Assembly: GCA_002697475.1 (NCBI GenBank)
Contig: NZVW01000091.1
Coordinates: forward strand, 1-11,987
Direction: 5' to 3'
Origin: Aquimarina sp.
GTDB lineage: Bacteria; Bacteroidota; Bacteroidia; Flavobacteriales; Flavobacteriaceae
DNA: 11,987 nt
Positions within the stretch are counted from its first letter, which is position 1, and each line of letters begins with the position of its first letter. Below, piece by piece: positions 7,909-11,987 of the stretch. The notes under the pieces were generated by a model. The model was not told the origin of the DNA and did no database searches. It saw only the letters and a program-made list of their open reading frames with translations. The position numbers and the translations under genes were made by a program.

Positions 7909-9019
7909 TTGTATATATCAATGTGTCCAACTGAGCTTGAGTTGTAGTAGCACCAAAACTAATGCGAATGCTTCTATCGGCTATTTCTTTACTCAGTCCC
8001 ATACTTTTAAGCACGTGGGATTGTTGCATTAATCTAGAATTACATGCAGAACCCATTGATACCGAAACTGTGTTTTTGTGCTTTAAAATAAATGACTCTG
8101 CATCTTGATTTGCCAGTTGTATATTAAGAATATAAGGACTTCTGCTCGCTGAAAATCCATTGACGGTTCCAAGTTCAAGTTGGTATAATTCTTGGGTCAA
8201 ATACCTATTTAATTTTTGAATCTTATCGTAGTTTACATGCAATTCGGACTTTGCCAGTTCACTTGATTTCCCTAACCCTACAATTCCAGGAACATTTTGA
8301 GTTCCTAAATTTACGGATTCAATAAGTCCCTTAACTATTACGCCTGATTTAGTTTTAGCAGTTGTATTGACTAATAAGCCACCGATACCTTTAGGTCCAT
8401 AAATTTTATGGGCATTGAAACATAATAAGTCTATATTTTCCTCTTGGAAGTTGAGCGGAAGTTTTCCATAAGATTGTGTCGCATCTGTAAAAAAAAGAAC
8501 ATTTTTCTTCTTGCATATAGCACCAATATCCCGAATGTCTGCAATAACACCGGTTTCATTGTTCACGTGCATTAAGGCTACAAGTATTGTATCACTTCCA
8601 ATACTATTTTCTAGTAAATCTACATCTATTTTTCCATTCTCATCAACATCAAGATAGGTTACCTGAGCACCGATTTTTTCTAAATCCTTACACGTATCCA
8701 AAACAGCCTTGTGTTCTGCCGTTGATGTAATAATATGGGTGCCTGTATCTAAACTATTGTAGAAAACTTGACTCATGGCCAACTTGATGGATTCCGTTGA
8801 ACCACTAGTAAAGAAGACCTCATTCTCTTTACAATTCACAAGTCTTGAAACTTGATTTCTGGCTTCTTCAATCGCTTTAGAAGCTATTTCCCCCTGTTTA
8901 TGAGTACTACTAGAGGCATTCCCATAGTAATTAAGAAAGTACGGCGACATTGCCTTGTAAACTTCCTCGTTTACAGGTGTTGTTGATGCAAAATCAAAAT
9001 ATATTGGTTCTTCGTTCAC
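7889..9019 (-). CDS. sspA: cysteine desulfurase, SspA/DndA/IscS-like
   Basis: A 376-residue class V aminotransferase-fold enzyme that takes sulfur from L-cysteine using pyridoxal phosphate. Landmarks are TSGSTES (71-77, phosphate binding), AEHKAV with His103, TDATQS with Asp179 and Gln182, FNAHKIYGPKGIGG with Schiff-base Lys205, SMGSAC with the persulfide Cys326, and Arg352 in SIRISFG. The length is usual for NifS/IscS. No scaffold or Fe-S assembly gene adjoins it, while the sspBCD genes converge on it, so supplying sulfur to the PP-loop protein is its likely job. The start is GTG: an in-frame stop lies just upstream and the next Met is residue 24, past the conserved N terminus. The loop at 229-238 lacks the Arg residues usual before the GT motif. 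A housekeeping IscS is the alternative. Confidence 0.85.
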   Translation of the reverse strand: MNEEPIYFDFASTTPVNEEVYKAMSPYFLNYYGNASSSTHKQGEIASKAIEEARNQVSRLVNCKENEVFFTSGSTESIKLAMSQVFYNSLDTGTHIITSTAEHKAVLDTCKDLEKIGAQVTYLDVDENGKIDVDLLENSIGSDTILVALMHVNNETGVIADIRDIGAICKKKNVLFFTDATQSYGKLPLNFQEENIDLLCFNAHKIYGPKGIGGLLVNTTAKTKSGVIVKGLIESVNLGTQNVPGIVGLGKSSELAKSELHVNYDKIQKLNRYLTQELYQLELGTVNGFSASRSPYILNIQLANQDAESFILKHKNTVSVSMGSACNSRLMQQSHVLKSMGLSKEIADRSIRISFGATTTQAQLDTLIYTIKNGNN

Positions 9020-9038
9020 TGTCTTTAAATAACAAATG

Positions 9039-9046
9039 CAAAGTTA
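9039..9046 (-). promoter_or_regulatory. candidate -7 element for the cysteine desulfurase gene
   Basis: Read on the minus strand this is TAACTTTG, a match to the Bacteroidetes TAnnTTTG box, lying 19 bases before the GTG start and leaving a very short leader. No convincing TTTG box is found about 19-21 bases further upstream, so the element is incomplete. It supports separate transcription of this gene from the + strand cluster. Confidence 0.3.
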
Positions 9047-9106
9047 AAAATATATCTCTCGATTATTGAGTTTAGAATTCTTTTTAATTAATACGTATAC
9101 ATTTAA

Positions 9107-9125
9107 ATATTCCACATTGGAATAT
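9107..9125. repeat. 19-bp palindrome upstream of the desulfurase gene
   Basis: ATATTCCA (9107-9114), CAT, TGGAATAT (9118-9125) form perfect 8-base arms around a 3-base centre. It lies about 90 bases upstream of the desulfurase start, upstream of its candidate -7 box and between the amidase end and that gene. Size and symmetry suit an operator for a dimeric regulator or a recombination-type core. I did not find the same motif upstream of the regulator gene. Confidence 0.45.
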
Positions 9126-9175
9126 ACTACCTATTATTTTTCATCAAAGATTTTATAATTAGAACTAACTCTTTT

Positions 9176-9198
9176 AAAAACAATACTATTGTGTTTTT
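9176..9198. terminator. A/T-rich hairpin, possible terminator after the amidase gene
   Basis: AAAAACAATA (9176-9185), C, TATTGTGTTTTT (9187-9198) pair with one bulged G. Read on the minus strand, the hairpin ends in a T-run about 33 bases after the amidase stop at 9231, as expected of a rho-independent terminator, and it would also work weakly in the other direction. The stem contains few G-C pairs and the loop is tiny, so strength is doubtful. Confidence 0.35.
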
Positions 9199-9230
9199 CA
9201 AATTGCTAAAAATTTCTGTGTACATATTTT

Positions 9231-9869
9231 TCATAAGTCTGCATGTATTAAAAAAATGAGTAAAGTATGTGCTAGCATAGTTACATTAGTATCATTAGTA
9301 AAATAGCTTTTCTCATCTAAATTGCTCAAAAACCCTATTTCAAAAAGAATAGAACTGCAGTACTCAATTGTATCCCTTAATACTTGAAAATTGGCAAATT
9401 TCACACCCCTACTTTCAAAACCTAATTGCTTCTTTATTTGGTTTTGCAATTGATAGGCAAACCAAACAGATTGCTCTGAATATTCAGATTTCGATGGGGC
9501 AACATATATCTCAATCCCTCTTGTATTTGGATTATCCGAATGATTAGAATGTAAGGACACAAACAAATCAGCTTTAAGGGCTCTGGCTAATTTCGTTCTA
9601 TTCGATAATGAAATAAGCGTATCGTTGTACCTGGTTAAGTAGATATCCAAAGGAGTATCCGATTCATTATTTAGCTTCAAAATGGCATTTGCAATATTGA
9701 GCGCAATATCCTTTTCTTGGATGCCATTTATACCTATTGCACCAGAATCTTTTCCACCGTGTCCAACATCAATTACAATTCGTTTTTGGGTACTCGTTTC
9801 TTGTCCAAAAACGATACACATTTTTAGAAGCAAAAAGACAAAACTGACGTTTTTGAGCGCTTTTTTCAT
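9231..9869 (-). CDS. N-acetylmuramoyl-L-alanine amidase (Amidase_3), secreted
   Basis: A 212-residue zinc amidase that cleaves the bond between MurNAc and the L-Ala of peptidoglycan stem peptides. A signal peptide occupies about residues 1-22 (KKALKNVSFVFLLLKMCIVFG), so it acts in the periplasm. Zinc ligands are His37 in IDVGHGGKDSGA, Glu52 in GIQEKDIALN and His107 in SLHSNHSD; Glu177 in SILFEIGFLSN is the catalytic acid. The ATG at 9869 is preferred; a TTG two codons earlier at 9875 is possible but improbable. The gene is transcribed away from traE and shares a 182-base intergenic region with it. Conjugation systems often carry a wall hydrolase to let the secretion channel through the peptidoglycan, so it may belong to the transfer module; a plain accessory cell-wall enzyme is the alternative. 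Confidence 0.85.
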   Translation of the reverse strand: MKKALKNVSFVFLLLKMCIVFGQETSTQKRIVIDVGHGGKDSGAIGINGIQEKDIALNIANAILKLNNESDTPLDIYLTRYNDTLISLSNRTKLARALKADLFVSLHSNHSDNPNTRGIEIYVAPSKSEYSEQSVWFAYQLQNQIKKQLGFESRGVKFANFQVLRDTIEYCSSILFEIGFLSNLDEKSYFTNDTNVTMLAHTLLIFLIHADL

Positions 9870-10057
9870 TTTCAATTTTCAGGTTACCAACAACTTTCCT
9901 TCAAAAATCCATAGAATTTAATGTCAAATAATAGCAAATAAATTCAATTGATTTTAAATAATATTTTATTCACAAATATTTGATTATCAGTTATTTAATT
10001 ACAAATATATGTAAATTTAAGAAAGGGAAATGAACAAAAAATCTAAACAGTTTTATT

Positions 10058-10345
10058 ATGAAAAAATCAATCTACTTAGCAACCTTTTTATCGTTGCTCT
10101 CAACATCACTTTTTGCTCAAATTGGTGGAATTGAAGATTCCGTTAACGATGTGGGCGATACTATACGTACCATCTTTCCTATTTTACTTGGTGTCATCTT
10201 TCTAGTTGGTTTCCTTTTTAACGCAGGGCATTTCTTTGGGGAAAATGCAGACCTAAAAAAAGGAATTACTAGAGTACTTGTATTTGTTTTGATTGCTGGT
10301 GCAGTAGTCGGCATCTTCACATACTTAATAGGAATCGTAGTATAA
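10058..10345 (+). CDS. traE: conjugation protein TraE (DUF4134), small membrane pilin-like
   Basis: A 95-residue protein of the Bacteroidetes conjugative transposon TraE family. A signal peptide spans residues 1-20 with a likely cut after LFA, followed by QIGGIEDSVNDVGDTIRTIF. Two hydrophobic segments follow (about 38-58 and 71-95) around a short charged loop GENADLKKG. This two-helix design resembles VirB2-type pilin subunits, so it probably forms part of the mating channel or pilus at the inner membrane. It is the first recognisable gene of a traE-traF-traG operon. I see no clear TAnnTTTG promoter in the 182 bases upstream. A 36-base gap holding a small G-C hairpin separates it from traF, which might let traE be made in excess. 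Confidence 0.85.
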   Translation: MKKSIYLATFLSLLSTSLFAQIGGIEDSVNDVGDTIRTIFPILLGVIFLVGFLFNAGHFFGENADLKKGITRVLVFVLIAGAVVGIFTYLIGIVV

Positions 10346-10350
10346 ATGAA

Positions 10351-10370
10351 CCCTCATCGAGGGCTTTATT
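10351..10370 (+). terminator. small G-C hairpin between traE and traF, possible attenuator
   Basis: CCCTC (10351-10355), ATC, GAGGG (10359-10363) form a five-pair stem with a three-base loop, followed by CTTTATT. It begins 6 bases after the traE stop and is markedly more G-C rich than its surroundings. A weak stem and interrupted T-run suggest partial termination or 3'-end protection of the traE message. Full termination is unlikely, because traF and traG continue in the same direction. Confidence 0.4.
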
Positions 10371-10381
10371 AAAAAAGCTGT

Positions 10382-10666
10382 ATGAAGAAATTCGAAGTCT
10401 ATAAAAACATTAGGAAACGGGCGGTCATCTTTGGACTGCCTATTTCCTTGTTTGCCCTAATGATGGTATCCATTTTGGCTTCGCTGCTCATCATCATTTT
10501 CTCTTTCAGTTTCGGGATAATAATTGGCGTTCTCGTTTTTAATGCTGCCTTGTATGTAGCTCTTACGAGAATAACACATAACCCTCAATTATTTCAAATG
10601 GCTAAAGCCTTCCCAAGAATAATAAGTAACAAAAGAAACTCTGGCTTCGATTATGAACAAGATTAA
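10382..10666 (+). CDS. traF: conjugation protein TraF (DUF4133), VirB3-like membrane protein
   Basis: A 94-residue protein with a basic N terminus (KKFEVYKNIRKRA) and a long hydrophobic stretch, about residues 15-62, that can form two membrane helices. It ends in a polar cytoplasmic tail with HNPQLFQMAKAFPR. Size, topology and position between traE and the TraG ATPase gene match the Bacteroidetes TraF family, which corresponds to VirB3 in type IV secretion systems and anchors the VirB4-type ATPase at the inner membrane. Its last 14 bases overlap the start of traG (10653-10666), so the two are translationally coupled, as fits partners made in fixed ratio. No signal peptide cleavage site is evident. 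Confidence 0.82.
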   Translation: MKKFEVYKNIRKRAVIFGLPISLFALMMVSILASLLIIIFSFSFGIIIGVLVFNAALYVALTRITHNPQLFQMAKAFPRIISNKRNSGFDYEQD

Positions 10667-11987
10667 TCTTTCAGCATATAATCCTATTACAGATATTCAA
10701 GACAATATCATATTTGCCAATAATGGCAATGTCGTTCTGTGCTATAAAGGGACATTGCCAGAAATCTATTCTTTATCCGAAAAAGACTTTGAGGATATAC
10801 ACGGTGCTTGGTTTCAGGCTTTAAAATCTTTGCCTATTGGCACGGTGGTACAAAAACAGGATATCTACCTTAAAAAGAGTTACACTTCAGAAGAACTTCC
10901 GAGTACAACATTTTTAGAAAAAGCAACACACGACCATTTCAAAGGACGTGCTTATATGGAACATCGTTGCTTTTTGTTCTTTACGCTCACTAAGAACAAG
11001 GCTCTAAATAATTCAAAATATGTCAACCCTTTTCGTAAAGTTTCAAAAGGTATTGTTCAACAATTAGATGACAACGTTAAGAGCTTCATCGGCTCGGTTA
11101 GTGATTCGGTTTCTTTTATAAATAATAGCCGAAAAATGACCTTTGTTCCGCTTAACGCAAAAGACATTCAACAACTCACAAATAGCTATTTCAACGGTTT
11201 CAATGAAGGCTTTGATACCGACATCATATTAGATAAAAAAAGCGTCAATATTGGCGAAAACCATTTTGATGCCCTGGCCATCAATAGCGAACTGTGCTTT
11301 GGCGAAAGTGTACAGAGTAGCAAAACTAATGAGAAATTCACTTCTGACGATTTTGTGTTTCATCAAGGGTTTATTGATGGCTTAGGGCTTACGCTTAATG
11401 AGAATCATATTGTTAATCAAATCCTATATTTGGATGACAAACAGAAGTGGCGCAAGCTGCTCGATAAGAAAGTCGAGGAACTCAACAAAAGCTCAAATTT
11501 CGGTTCACAGAACAAAGTGGTGCTTGGTAAAATTCAACACATTCTGGACCAAATAAATGCCGATGATAATGCACGCATTATTCGTGGTCATCTCAACATT
11601 GTCTATTGGGACAAGAACCCAGAAAATCTAAGTCGAATCGGTTCAAAAATCAAAACCGAGTTTAAGGAACTAGACATTATTCCATATTACCCACGAGGCG
11701 AAGAACGCAAAAACTATATACTAAATAGTTACTGTTGTTTTTCTTCCAATTTCTCAAATAATGATTTATATGTAACGGATTTGAAACACGCTTTATGCTT
11801 GTTTATCAACAATACCAATTACAACTCTGATGCTACCGGAATCATCTTTAATGATAGAGAACATAATATTCCGGTTCTAAAAGATGTTTGGGACGAACGT
11901 AAGAAACGTATCAAAGCACGCAACTTTGCCATTTTCGCCCCTACGGGCGAAGGCAAGTCTTTTTTAGCAAATAACATTCTACGCCAA
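10653..11987 (+). CDS. traG: conjugation ATPase TraG (VirB4-like), 5' part only
   Basis: The first 445 codons of a conjugative transposon TraG-family ATPase are present; the reading frame is open at the window edge. It begins MNKINLSAYNPITDIQDNII inside the end of traF. The N-terminal part is the VirB4-type accessory region, and the nucleotide-binding domain starts with FAIFAPTGEGKSFLANN, whose Walker A occupies about residues 429-436. Family members usually exceed 800 residues, so roughly half is missing, including Walker B. The enzyme powers assembly or substrate transfer of the mating apparatus at the inner membrane. This is the Bacteroidetes VirB4-type TraG, not the F-plasmid or VirD4-type protein of the same name. 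The truncation is due to the window, not a mutation. Confidence 0.9.
   Translation, partial: MNKINLSAYNPITDIQDNIIFANNGNVVLCYKGTLPEIYSLSEKDFEDIHGAWFQALKSLPIGTVVQKQDIYLKKSYTSEELPSTTFLEKATHDHFKGRAYMEHRCFLFFTLTKNKALNNSKYVNPFRKVSKGIVQQLDDNVKSFIGSVSDSVSFINNSRKMTFVPLNAKDIQQLTNSYFNGFNEGFDTDIILDKKSVNIGENHFDALAINSELCFGESVQSSKTNEKFTSDDFVFHQGFIDGLGLTLNENHIVNQILYLDDKQKWRKLLDKKVEELNKSSNFGSQNKVVLGKIQHILDQINADDNARIIRGHLNIVYWDKNPENLSRIGSKIKTEFKELDIIPYYPRGEERKNYILNSYCCFSSNFSNNDLYVTDLKHALCLFINNTNYNSDATGIIFNDREHNIPVLKDVWDERKKRIKARNFAIFAPTGEGKSFLANNILRQ

Noticed and set aside
1..9230. Direct repeats or attachment sites bounding the defence cargo
   Set aside because: Comparing the left 170 bases with 9020-9230 by eye showed no shared repeat beyond short AT-rich matches.
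9682..9921. 79-codon + strand ORF opposite the amidase
   Set aside because: It is antisense to the conserved zinc-binding region of the amidase and is not protein-like.
10002..10009. Minus-strand TATATTTG as a -7 box for the amidase gene
   Set aside because: The nearest TTTG is about 25 bases upstream, longer than preferred, and the leader would exceed 130 bases, so support is too weak to annotate.
10030..10134. Short + strand ORF (34 codons) starting in the traE leader and overlapping the traE start in another frame
   Set aside because: It is not protein-like, its purine-rich GGG is too close to its ATG, and traE explains the region; it could be a regulatory uORF but nothing in the sequence supports that.

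Overview
This is an AT-rich window with tight gene overlaps and almost no Shine-Dalgarno sequences. The start of a Bacteroidetes-type conjugation operon (traE, traF, traG of the CTnDOT family) fills its right end. The source is most likely a marine or environmental Flavobacteriia/Bacteroidetes chromosome, and the window most likely lies inside an integrative conjugative element (ICE) or conjugative plasmid. The organism assignment is inferred from gene families and base composition.

Left and centre (about 100-9019) hold a phage-defence cargo that looks like an Ssp-type single-stranded DNA phosphorothioation (PT) system. A small Xre-type regulator is followed by sspB (DUF4007), sspC (large P-loop ATPase), sspD (PAPS-reductase-like PP-loop protein), a MORC/Hsp90-like GHKL ATPase and a small GIY-YIG nuclease. 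These six genes are on the + strand and overlap or nearly touch. A cysteine desulfurase (sspA/dndA/iscS-like) faces them tail to tail on the minus strand. In the known model SspA takes sulfur from cysteine, SspD activates it, and SspB nicks DNA and with SspC completes the modification. Neither published Ssp effector (SspE, or SspFGH) is recognisable here. In that position sits the GHKL ATPase plus GIY-YIG nuclease pair, which I propose as an alternative restriction arm and as the best candidate for an undescribed system.

Right of the cargo, a minus-strand N-acetylmuramoyl-L-alanine amidase with a signal peptide is transcribed away from traE (pilin/VirB2-like), traF (VirB3-like) and traG (VirB4-like ATPase, cut by the window end just after its Walker A motif). 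The amidase may open the cell wall for the secretion apparatus or be an accessory gene.

The left 170 bases contain a good Bacteroidetes-type promoter with overlapping dyads that could be the regulator's own operator. The 9020-9230 gap holds a candidate promoter for the desulfurase gene, a 19-bp palindrome and an A/T terminator-like hairpin. No intergenic stretch exceeds 300 bases. No tRNA, rRNA, CRISPR array or insertion sequence was seen.
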